Made by a program: the position numbers and the translations under genes | The notes under the pieces: model-generated | Database searches by the model: none | Seen by the model: the letters and a program-made list of their open reading frames with translations, nothing else | Told to the model about the DNA's origin: nothing | Source of the DNA: Aplysia californica | Lineage: Eukaryota; Mollusca; Gastropoda; Aplysiida; Aplysiidae | DNA: 64,000 nucleotides | Direction of reading: 5' to 3' | Assembly: GCF_000002075.1 (NCBI RefSeq) | Contig: NW_004797368.1 | Location: 1,018,400 to 1,082,399, forward strand | Shown here: piece after piece, positions 25,999 through 37,900 of the stretch | Layout of the letters: every line of letters begins with the position of its first letter | Numbering within the stretch: position 1 is the first letter of the stretch

Positions 25999-28900
25999 AT
26001 GGCAGACCTGGTGGATACTCCAGTATCCACAGATGTAAGTTTGCCAAATTATATTTACCCGGGAGGACTTCCGTAACGATCGACCACTATGAGTCAGTAT
26101 GAGACAGAGCAGAATTGAGGGCAAGACTAAGGGTTGGTGGGGTAAAAGGTAAGGACAAGGTTAGGCTGGCTTAGGGTTAGAGTTAGTGGGTTAGGGTTTG
26201 GGCCACCTCTATTCTCACCCGGAGTGAGAATAGTGCCAGCGAGTCTTGTGGCTATTCTCACCCGATGCGCGTTCACCAAATTTTGCGTTCACCCTAAACC
26301 ACAAAATTCTACACTGTGATAACAGAAAAATTGTAGAATTCTGACCTCTGTGCCGTGAACACACGTTCCATTACAACTGTAGCCTACTAAAAGCGTACAA
26401 TATTGTCTGTGGGCAGTGGAGAGAGAGAGGAGTAGCGCGAGAATTTCCGGGCAAAACAAAATGGCGACCCGCGTGGCGTAGTTCGGCTCGATTCGAAAAG
26501 TTAAATAGCCGTAGCATCTTTGTAGACAACCAAATTAATTTACTTTTTTTTGTGTTTTAACATCATTTTTTAACTTTGTTTTGGTCAATTTGATCGTCCA
26601 CACTGATAGACAGTATTCAGAAAGAGACAGAGAGAGAGAAGAGGGGAGGAGTTGATCTTGCGAGAACTTCCGCGCGGGTGAGAATAGCCACTTTCTAGGG
26701 TTTGGGTTAGTAGGGTTAGGCCTGTTCTTTATTGTGTTTGATGGGGTGGTCGCTCGTTACGGAAGTCCTTCCTTTTACCCTCCAATTGTCGCTAACAAAA
26801 GGCACAGAGTAAAAGAATCTCAGGTGATTTTGTAGTTTCGTTCAGTTTTAAGTTGAGAGTAGGGGCTTTCCCCCCTGACCTCCTAATAAAAATATGGAGG
26901 GGGAGGGGGGGGGTTTCAAGGGGGCATGCCCGCCTGAATTTTACCATAGTTTGATGTGTTGCAATTAGGTTGCATCCCTGTTGGGAAGAGATTGAAGAAT
27001 ACTGGACCACTCCGTAGATATCTAGATCTATACGTTATTTATATTATTGCGCGAGAATGTGGACGGGTGGAGGAGGGGGTGGGGGGTTTTCAGGGGGTCA
27101 CCCCCCTGACAAAATTTTAATGAATAGATCTACCGGTCCGAGATTCTCCATTGAGAGATATTAAAAACTGGGGAAAATCATGAATTCCTAAGGTAAAGAG
27201 TAGGCAAAGTCAGTCTGCTGGTCCGGTATTCTTCAATCTTACCTCCCTGTTCTTTGGGTTGGCTATTTGGACCTTGGTCATCAAGACTTAGACTAAGACT
27301 TAGATCTAGTTCTGGATTTCTTCTCTGGATGTAGACAAATGGATATTGGATCGTGGACTTAAACTAAGTTAAACGAACAGAACTACAAGATCACCGAATA
27401 TCTATTCTAGATTATTATAGATCTAAATCTAAATCTAGATCTAGATTTCTAGAAGAATTCTACATGAGCATCGAACCTTCTCGGATAAGGGGAAAAAAAC
27501 TTGGAGGTCCCATGTGTACAAGTTGCACACGTTAAAGAACACTTGGTGGTCCTAAAGTCGACAAGAGTAAGCTTCGGCCACCACCCGGGCAAAATTCAAA
27601 ATTCCTACTAAACTGAAAATTTGTAATGTGACCTGCACGCTCATCATGTGATGACCTTATGAAGTTGCGAGCGCTGTAAAACACTGACCACAGTGACCAA
27701 AAAAAGAATAAGACTGCACTTCACACTGTATATGTTGGGCGCGAACTGTGGATTTGCGCGATCAATCGATCGCGCATCGCGTTTGGTTGATCGAGGAAAC
27801 GCGCGACAATCCATCGATTGTTGCGCATTCTGTTGATCAGCGGATCGTGCTGTGCTTTTTGTTGATCCATTTGGTTGCGCATTCTATAGATCTTAGCCCT
27901 GAGCTTTGTTATATACATTACTCTCCAAAGAACGAGGCAACAGAACAGTGGAACAGAAACTTGCCGCAATGAAAGTCGACGGAGGTTGCGACTCAACACA
28001 TATTTATTCCTTGGCCATCATGGCTTCCAAGGATTGCGTTCTGCTTGTCTGTGCATGCCACACCCTCCCCACTCATTCGCTCTGGCCTTTATTGTTGGTT
28101 CGCGTGGGCTCTCCCACAACGACTTTCTCAACTGGCGAGGTTTTATCTGTTTAATTGGTATGCTGTGCACAGCAGCAGCAATATTCCGTTATAACTGTCT
28201 TATTGCGCAAAAGTAGTATTTTATTTACAAAGATAAAGAAGGGTAAAAAACGGGGTTTTAGAACAGTGTCTTTATAACAGACTTCTCGTTATTTCAGGAC
28301 TCGTTATAAGTTCACTCCACTGTACATACTTAGTGATGACGATGTGATTGAGTTTGCTCTCATGAACAACAACTACAGGGTTCTCTTCCAGATTGTGGTG
28401 CATTTGCTGTGGCATTTGTCACATCACTGCTGTGTGGAGATCCCATACTACTCGAGTATGACGAATGTGAAGTTCGACAGCATCTGAGGAGGTGTATCGA
28501 AACTCAGAAATTTGTGGCATTTCCAAGTCGCCCGAAATTCAGATCAATAACAGTCGTTTCTTCTTCTACAGTAGAAATTTACTGTGTTTGCCGTTGCCCA
28601 GACGATGGAAACCTGATGTTAAAATGCGATTAATGCAGTCTCTGATTCCATGCCAAGTGCGTAGGACTAAAAACACAGTGACAACGTAAAGAAGCCGTCA
28701 ACAGTTGGTTGTGCTCGAGGTGCTCTTGCTCAAGGAAACAATAAAGAAAACCATACTTGTATATATAATAAATTTTTAATCAACACACAACAATAAATCA
28801 CAAGCCATTAAATCTTGACTGTATTTGGAATACCACGTGAAGTACTCAGCCAATCAAATCCTTCCATATACTGAGTACAGGTGCTCGATTTATCTGCTTC

Positions 28901-31900
28901 ACTCAACCGTCAACACTTTAAGTTCAACACACAACTCTTCTTGGAAGCAATACAACAGGACGCTCAAAGACTGACATGCTCAGTAAACCAATTTTCTTTT
29001 TTTGAAAAATTCACTTCATCATCATAGTTTATCGGCAGAATGCGCAGTAAGTATATATTTCAAGGATCGACGAAAAGCGTTGCGCGATCCGCTGCTCAAC
29101 AGAATGCACAACAATCAATGGATTGTCACACCTTTCCTCGATCAACCAAATGCTCTGCGGGATCGATGGATCGCGCAAATCGACAGATCGCGCCCAACAT
29201 ATATATATCGATGCCCCCGTGATCAGACCTCGTAAGTGACAAATTTTACTAAACTTACTTTTTCTCACCATCACCTTCTAATGATTACGGTGCACACGCC
29301 AACAGAAGTTTTACGTGAAAAACTGCTTAAAAGTGTTTTTTATTGCAAGTAAACAAAACTTGTAAGTCCACCCCTTCCCAAACGTGGTTGTGATCAGAAC
29401 TCGTAAGCGCGATCCAGCCGCTCGCAGCTTTGAACACAAGGGAGGGCGGTGATTTGAGACGAGTCATTGGCGCTTAGAAGTGGTCAATGCAACCCTAAGC
29501 TACCTTTTGTTCCTGATTCACCATGTTTTCCCGTTCCTAAACGTTAAGCATCAGTGACAATCGACAAATTGTCATCTTTTATCGAATCTGCTTCTGGTCT
29601 GACTTCTACTTCACCACATCCATCTGTGCCTCTTATGGTCAATCCTGAAATATCTTCTCAACCTTTTCCAAACCGTTGTCCAATGTGATCCCTCCATAAT
29701 ATGTCACTCACCTCTGACCCAGGACCATCTATTGCCGAGGCTGCATTCGCTCTGAAACCTCACTTCTGAAATCTGTATGTTTAGCCGCTTTATGTCTCAT
29801 TCGAGGTCGACCCTACTTTACCTTTCTGATCAGACTCCCCTGATGTGTCTGCTCATATGCTACCGATTGTGGAAGCATTGTGCATTCTAAGAGAATCCTG
29901 GGCATCTTTAGACATGAAATGGATGTTGAATATCTTTTGGAAAAAGAATGCCAGAACTTCCATGTTTGGAAAAGCCTGTACCCCATGGCAACAGCTCTTG
30001 GTGATTGATGTATTAGGAACATTGTCGTGGATTGGGACTCTTCTGTCAACAATGAAACTGCCAGTACAGAGCGTTGCCCAGACACTGCCGCAAGAGACAA
30101 CCCTGAATACGAGAAAGCATCTGCGCAGAAAATATTTCTTATAGAAGATTTCTTTGCAAAATTGTCCAAATTGGGTTCTCATTATTGTTGAAAACAAAGC
30201 AGGAAAGTTGTATGTAGAGTCAGTTATCAATAGTATTATCAAACTTCACAGAAGTATGTTGCCTTTTGTCATCTGAAAAAAAAACCGACTGGCCATTTTG
30301 GCATTCAGGGGCATTTCCCAGGAACAAAATAATATGTCTGTTAACGCGTCAGTGAGGCGAAAAAGGGCGAAACAGTCGGTAATGAGATTTGGAAACATAT
30401 CGGTGAAGGAAAGTCACAAGCTCAAGCTTAGAAGGGCAACAATAAGAAACTGGCCATGGACATTTAGTCTGCCCTCTTGGTGCCTTGTCTACAAGCTCCA
30501 TCGCTTTGTTACAAAACTAAATTGTCCGTGCACAACTTTATTATAGATAGCTTGGTGACAATGGATGTGAGATGCTACGCTTGATATAAAGGGGAGGGAG
30601 AATTGTCAGCCAGTTTGCGTTATGAATCATTGACTTTAAACTAAAGCCAATTGTGAAACAGTGATTATCTATTTAGACGTTTGCTGTTAACATAATAGAA
30701 ATGCTGTTCTAACACACTTTGAGAAGTTACCCCAAGAAGTATTTTATTCACAATGTGTGCGCCATTACAAATAGCACTCAATTCAATCTCATCTGTTTCA
30801 TTATAATTTTACTTATCCTCGTATGTGTGTGTTTGTTTTTTTGTCTGTTTGTGTGTGTGGTGTGTGTGTGTGTGTGTTTGTGACTTGGGAGGTCTTTGCC
30901 TGGTGCCAAAGTTCTCCCTTGTGCATGATCTTTATTCTTTAATTTTGACATTACTGACATATAACTTAATCTTTTGTGTTTAAATTTAAACTCAAGATGC
31001 TCTAGGGAGTTTCTTTGTAAAATGAGTAAATAAGAAAAGGCTTTTCTGAACATGCACATGAAGCGTCAGATAATTTACACGCATTGTTCGGTCAAAGGGC
31101 AACCAATCCTGGCACTTCTCTTGTCTCCTATGCAGGGTGCTAGCAGCCAAGAGACTGCAAATTATAAGGTTTTAATTATTACCCATCCGGGGATCAAACC
31201 CTAACCTCCCTGATCTCACTAAGGTGTCCTGACCACCATCTACAGAGGCCGGTTCTTCTGTCGTACGAAAATATTGTAACTTACGAGTAAGCACTTTACC
31301 GACATTTCACCATGATCAAACCTCGTAAACGGCAATAGTCGTCACTTACGAGGTCTGATCACAACCACGGTAGTGTAAACATACCTCGTAAGCATTATTA
31401 CATAACAAATTCAATATTTATTTTTAAAATGTAATTAACCACCATTTAGTTTCATTGTTTTGAGTGGTTTTATGCAAAATTGAAGAGGTTTGACATCGCT
31501 GCTTTAAAATAAATCAGTTTTGTCCTTCTCCTGAAAAATTATCTCTCTGGCACTTACGAGGTCTGATCATGGGGGCATCGATATATATATATCAAAACAA
31601 GCCGCTAGCACAAATAACGCCTTCAAAATTCAGAATTTTGCACCTGCATCTCCACTGACACCCCCGATTTTAGTGTGGGATATTAATGAAACAACTCCAA
31701 CCATATTATGAATAAAGCAAGTAGCTGTCCTTGCGTTGCGCCGGTCAATAGATTGATGGCTATTCTCCAGCTTCATGTATAGTTTCACATGTTGCTTTTC
31801 CACAGCTGTCCATCTCGTCTGTCAGCACGTTATGGCCTTACACAAACTCTCATCAAGGTCTTCATTTCTTCAGAATGCGATTCACCGTAGGTGGACCTAT

Positions 31901-34900
31901 GATACAGAAATTCCTCTTTCTTCCGTTGCTAGAGCTTTCATTGAGCAGTGGCTGCATGTCCACCTACGGTCAATCGTATTCTGAAGAAATGCTGACCCTG
32001 ATGAGTGTTTGTGTATGGCCATAACCTGCCAACCGGGAAGATGGAAAGCTGTGGAGAACCGACCTGTGCAACTATAACTGACGCCAGAGAATTCTCCTTA
32101 TTCCTCTCCCTTTCCCATGTCTGCTTCCCACTTTATTAAATCAGACTTGGACTATTTAATTTATTTTTAGTTTAAATGCCTAGCCTAAAGGAAGACCCCC
32201 ACTCCCCTTCTCATGAATTTCAGGTTCTACCAGAAATAAATTTGAACCTGGGAGAGCTGGACTTCACATCAGAAGATTTCCTCCTGGATGAAGTTGATGG
32301 TAAGAGCTGACAAATAAGTTTTTCATAAAATGCTCTAAAAGTTTTACCAGTTTTGACACGAGACATAACTTGATTTGTCTTTATAGCACAAAAAGTGGTT
32401 TGCATATTTGGTCTTTGTTAATTACTGAATTTTAAATTTTTGCTGATTTACTGTATAAATCCAGTCGTTCATGGATGAGGGAAGTAATAGAAACATTTCA
32501 TGTTAACAAGGTAACGAATCTACTTTTTATTATGTTGTGAACTTTACCTCTGATTTAAATCAGATGATGAAAACATATTTTCATGTTTTCCTTACTCAAC
32601 TGCATATTGTCAAAAAGAAGAGCTGCACTGCCATGCTAATTTTTTAAAACGCTGCTATTAAGGGAGAAAGGCCGTTCATCCTAATGAAAGTGTTCTCAGA
32701 TTTGAAGCTACAATTTAGAAAAATGTGTTACCTGCAAAGACAACTGGAGATTATTAATGTATTGCCTGGAGAGAAAATTGGAGAGTATTATAGTTATAAT
32801 ATGACATCAAAGTCCTACTTTAAAGGACTGAGATGTTGTTAAGAAAATACTGCTTTAATTTTTTAATAGATGGCCTTTAGAGACCATCATCCTTTTGCTG
32901 ACTTGGCTACCCCAGAAATGTTTAGCTTGTAGGGGTGTCGTGAATTTCTAACAAGCAAGACAGTCATTTTTGTTATCCTGATATAATTTAATCAAGGAAA
33001 AATATTCTTTGAACTGCATGCTGGTCTAGCACGGGAACACAGATGGGAAGAATAGATGCAAGACCTAGCTGAAGTAAGACAACGATCTGGTACAGATGAC
33101 CTTGTAATTTATTAGTTTTTAAAACTAACCCGGGAATTTCTGTGTTGTTCAGAAGGGATTCTCATAGTATTAACTAATCTTAATTTATTTGTTAGTATTC
33201 ATTGTATCATTCTAGTATAACTTGATGCTTGTATGCTATAGTTTATGCAATAATCTGCTTTTTGCCACTGGCATCTCTGATAAACTGCTGTATTTGTAAG
33301 TAGAATGTTTTCCTCTGTATTGCTGAAATGATAATCGAATATTTAATTTATTCAGTTCACATTCAAGAAAACCTTGAAGACGACATTGTGAAAGAAGCCC
33401 TCAATAAGGTAAGATTGCAAGATACAGTGGCATGTTTTGCTTGATGTTGTTATGTCATGGTTAGTGTTTAAGTGCCGTTTCTTCTACCTTTTCTTTATAG
33501 TGACTAATCTATTGAAAATTTTGTAAAAATGAACAGGACTAAGATGTTACTAATAAATTATGTCAGTTTTATTCATTAACCTTTGTTACTGTAACATTGT
33601 AACATACAAAGTTCTGGATTGTTGTTACCTCTCAGTGTCTGTGCTGAGCGGGAGCGTCACTGGCTTGTGGAATGTACTGACCTTTTGCAGAGTCTGTTGT
33701 ATACATTGGAAACTGGTAATGCCAGTTGAATAGTGTAAGAGATTGTTGTTGGTTGGTAATGTGACTGCAACACTCCTTGAGGAGACTGCCCTTTCTTTTC
33801 TATTGCAGTTTTTCCTGAAAATGGAATATTTTTTCCAGTTAACGGTCAAAATGTGTAAGGGTTGATGTTTTATTCTACTTTTGTAATGACGTGAATTGTG
33901 TTAATAGGGGTTTATATCGTTTAAATGATCGTCTGCATATATGATGTAAGTCGGTGTCTGAATAAGAATATTTTTCACTGTGTTGATATGTTTAAAAAAT
34001 GATGCTGTATTTATTTACTTTCAGGGTGTTGACTTACGACAGTATTCTAAAGAAATTGAAAATGATCTTCAGACAGTGGAGAACGAATCTGTTCAGGACT
34101 GTATCCTTTAATGTTTTGAGGTCGTTCTGACCTGTTATCTCTGTGTGTGTACATGTGTGCTTGTGTGCTTAGATGTGTGTGTGTGTGTAAAAGAGAGAGA
34201 TGGGAGTAAAATACCTGTAAGTTGTGGAGAGATTGGAGAATGTAAAGTTGTGATACATTTTGTATTGGGGAAGAACAGTTGGTTGCCCTTAATCTTTGAC
34301 TCTGGAAGGAAAAAGAGAATTGAGGATGAAGTGACCTTTAATTGACCTTAAGTGCATGATGTATCCTTGACTAGTGGCAAGACATCAAGGAGAGCCAAAA
34401 TATTGCAAGTCTTCACAAGCAGATTGCAGCCTGCGACACCATCTTGGAGGTATGATTCTACCTTGTTGTTTTTCAAGCCCACTCAACTGTCAGCTGAATT
34501 GTTTTAGTAATGTTCATAGTCCCGTGTCTGTTATGATAGAGTGGTTTTTATATGACTTCAAAAAAATTCTTTTCCCTATGGGATGGATATTTTGTTGTCG
34601 TTTTTGTTTGGACAAAGTGCTCATGTGACTTACCAATAGCATCCTTATACTCATGGCTATTTTTCATCTTTTACCCGCTCCTACAGAGGCTTACAGCGGG
34701 TGGTTGGAGGGCTCCACCGGTAGTCCCACTTCTTTACTTTCCCTCTGTTGATACTGTCTGTCTATCTTTTTTTTAAAATCCAGCACTAAAAGACCATAAT
34801 GGTGTAGATGTGCTTTTCTTTACTCAAACAAACAAGAGGCTTGCATGACTTCACTGTTCGGTGAAAGTTGTTTTTATTCTGGATGTAATAACTCTCCAAC

Positions 34901-37900
34901 ATTTGTCTGTCCCACCCCAGATAAAGGAATTCCTAGACGACTCAAAACTAGAATTTTTTAAAGTCCGATAACCAAAAGTGGTCCCCAAGCAGCAAAACTT
35001 TTGGTTTTCCAGAAGACTGCTTTGAATCAAATGGAATAACAAATGAAAGTATCCTGGAAGAACTTGATTCACAGCAAAGTATGTTTTATGAGATCAGCAA
35101 AAGGAGACTCATGTACCTTGGTCATGCTAACAAATGTAAAAACAGATCTGATCACATCTGTACTGGCAGGGCAAAGTAGAGGCAATGAGAAATAAGGGAA
35201 TGCCCCGTACTCTGAACATTTTAAACACATAATCCGTCAGTGGTCTTCAACTTTTTGAAGTAATTCATCAAAGCAGAGATTGGGAAAGATGGAAACTTGT
35301 TGTTGCAAAGGGTGGGTCGCCTACGGACGAACTCAATCATGATGACAGGTGACCTAAGACAGACATCTAAGCATAGATACCACCACTTTTTATATCCAAT
35401 TTATTATAATTAGGCGTTAGTCAAAAGTGTGGGTGGTTGAAGGATGCCCCTGGTAGATCCCACTTCTTTACTTTTCCTCTGTTGTTTCTGTCTGTCTGTG
35501 TGTCTTACTTTTTCCTTGCACTAATTAACCATTATTGTGTCGATATGCTTCTCTTTAATCAAACAAACAAACAACACATAAACTGAACTAAAAGCCAAAG
35601 CCCGGTCTCCTACAGTGAACTGTTGTGTGTGTTTCAGAGGATGGAGCAGATGTTGAATGGTTTCCAGGGCGATTTGAGCAGCATCAGCACAGAGATACAA
35701 TCTCTGCAGGACCAGTCTATCGCAATGAACATCAAGCTCAAAAACCGACAGGTGAGAGGAGCATGTCCCCTGTACGCAGGCGTGTGTGTGGGGTGTGTAT
35801 GGGTGTGAGTGTGGGAGTTGAATCTGTAACCACAAAACAGAATGTGATTCAAGTAAGATAAAATGTATGACCAGGTCCATTTAATGTGTATTTAGGTATG
35901 TTGGACATGTGTCTGGCTGGGTTTACTATGTCAAGCTGAATGAAATGGGTGTTATGTGTGTCTTGGTATGTATGATGTGTATTCAGCTTTGCAGAATGTG
36001 TGTCAAGGTAGATGCATTGTGTGTCATGCAAGATACAGTGTGTGTTTATTGTGTAATTTCTTATGTAAAATGTATACTTAGTGAGGCTGAATGCATTTAC
36101 TACCGAGAACAATGTGTTCACAGCTGTGACTGTCCAGCTAGGCAGAATGTGTATCCAACTGAGTAAAATATGTGTCTGGATTGATAGGACACGTATCGAT
36201 ATGGGAATAACATATGCCATGAAACGCAGACTATGCTTGCTGTTGTGTTTGTGTATGGATTGAAGGATGTTTGTCTACCTGTGTATGTCCTAGTCCTCAC
36301 ATGAGGAGAAGAGGCTGTTTCTGGAGGTGGCCTCAGTGACACCAAAGGCTGGTCTGGTTTATTGTCTAGCTGTTTTATTATGCCCCTTCGACGTAAGGTG
36401 GGGGTGGTTGAAGGGTGTCACTGCAAGAGCCAGTTTCTTTACTGTCCGATAATTTTTTTTGTCAACCTTTCTTGCTCCTTTCCAGCACATAATGACCATC
36501 TGTATGTCGGTGTGCTCCTTTTTACTCAAACATATCAATTTTCATTATGCTCAATCGCTATTTTGTATCCTCTGGGAAAGTAGCAAAAGTGATAGATACA
36601 AAGGGAAAAGGGACTGTATTTGTAGGGGTCAAAGAGAAATGTAAGACTCCTATAGCTAGATTGGAAATAGAAAAACATCCTGAGATTTTAGGGGAAAGTC
36701 CAGTTATGATGAAAATGTGTATAACATATACATACATGTCATCCTCTATGTTCCAGGCCATCAGAGGAGAGTTGAGCCAGTATGTGGATGAGATGGTCAT
36801 CCCAGAGTCTATGATCACGTGAGTTGCTTTCTCTCTTATTTAGTGGGGAAAGTAATCTTCAAAGGGCGTAGATTATCTTTTTAATTTCCTTTAAAATATC
36901 AACCTTGCTAACTTTAAACTGAAGCTAAGCCCAACTGTTTTAGAGTTAAAGCAGGAGGCCAGCCTATGGTTGGTGGGGACAATAGTCTGGTTGTTATTTA
37001 TGCTTCTTTCTAGCCTTGTTCTTGTCCTAAACTGTTTCGGAATGTGTGACTACTAGGGTGTAGGATACAGCTCCCCTCACTCTACATGCAGTCAGCCATT
37101 GGTCAAAAGACTATGAAAACAGTCCCGTTGCCCCCACCCACCCATCCCCCTTGTCTGACCAGCACCCACTTCTGCTCAAGAATAAGCACTGAGTGAATTC
37201 CCTCAGTATAATGAGACAGCGAGTACATTAGTTTGTCCTTGTCTGACTGCTGTCTTGGCCCGCCTCCCTCCCAGGTCCATCCTAGAGAGCCCAGTGACCG
37301 AGGATGACTTCAAGGAACAGCTGCACGAGCTCAACCACAAGATTAACTTTGTCAAGGAGCAGTCCTTCCGGGACGCCCGCGCCTGCCTCGATGTCAAGGA
37401 CATTCTAGAAAAACTCAAGATTAAGGTTCGACATTTTAGAGGGGGGAATAAAAAATACTCTTCATAGGGTGGGGCTGATTGTGAATATCCTTTGAAATTC
37501 CAAGGATCCTTTACATTCTGTTCCCGGCTATAGAAAGCGAAAGATTTTGTCACTATGTTTGTGTTTGAACCCCAGTAAATTGGCTGCTTGCATTGTATGC
37601 TTCCCAGGAAGTTAGAATTGCTATCAGGTCTGCTGGGATAATAATGTAATATTTAAAGCACATAGAACTTGCTGTTGAGCGGGAATTTGCATTATACAAT
37701 TTTTATATACAATTACAATTTATCATTGTTATAAATCTTTTTAAGACAGTTGATGATGTCCTGTGTGGGGACATGATGACAGTTAGTTTGTTAACGCCCG
37801 GGAATTTCCAGATAGCGTTCAGGAATTTCCAGATGTCTTACCGTGTCTGGATGGTCCTCCTAATTGTGATAGCAGAGACTGGGGATCTTTAGAAAACCTT

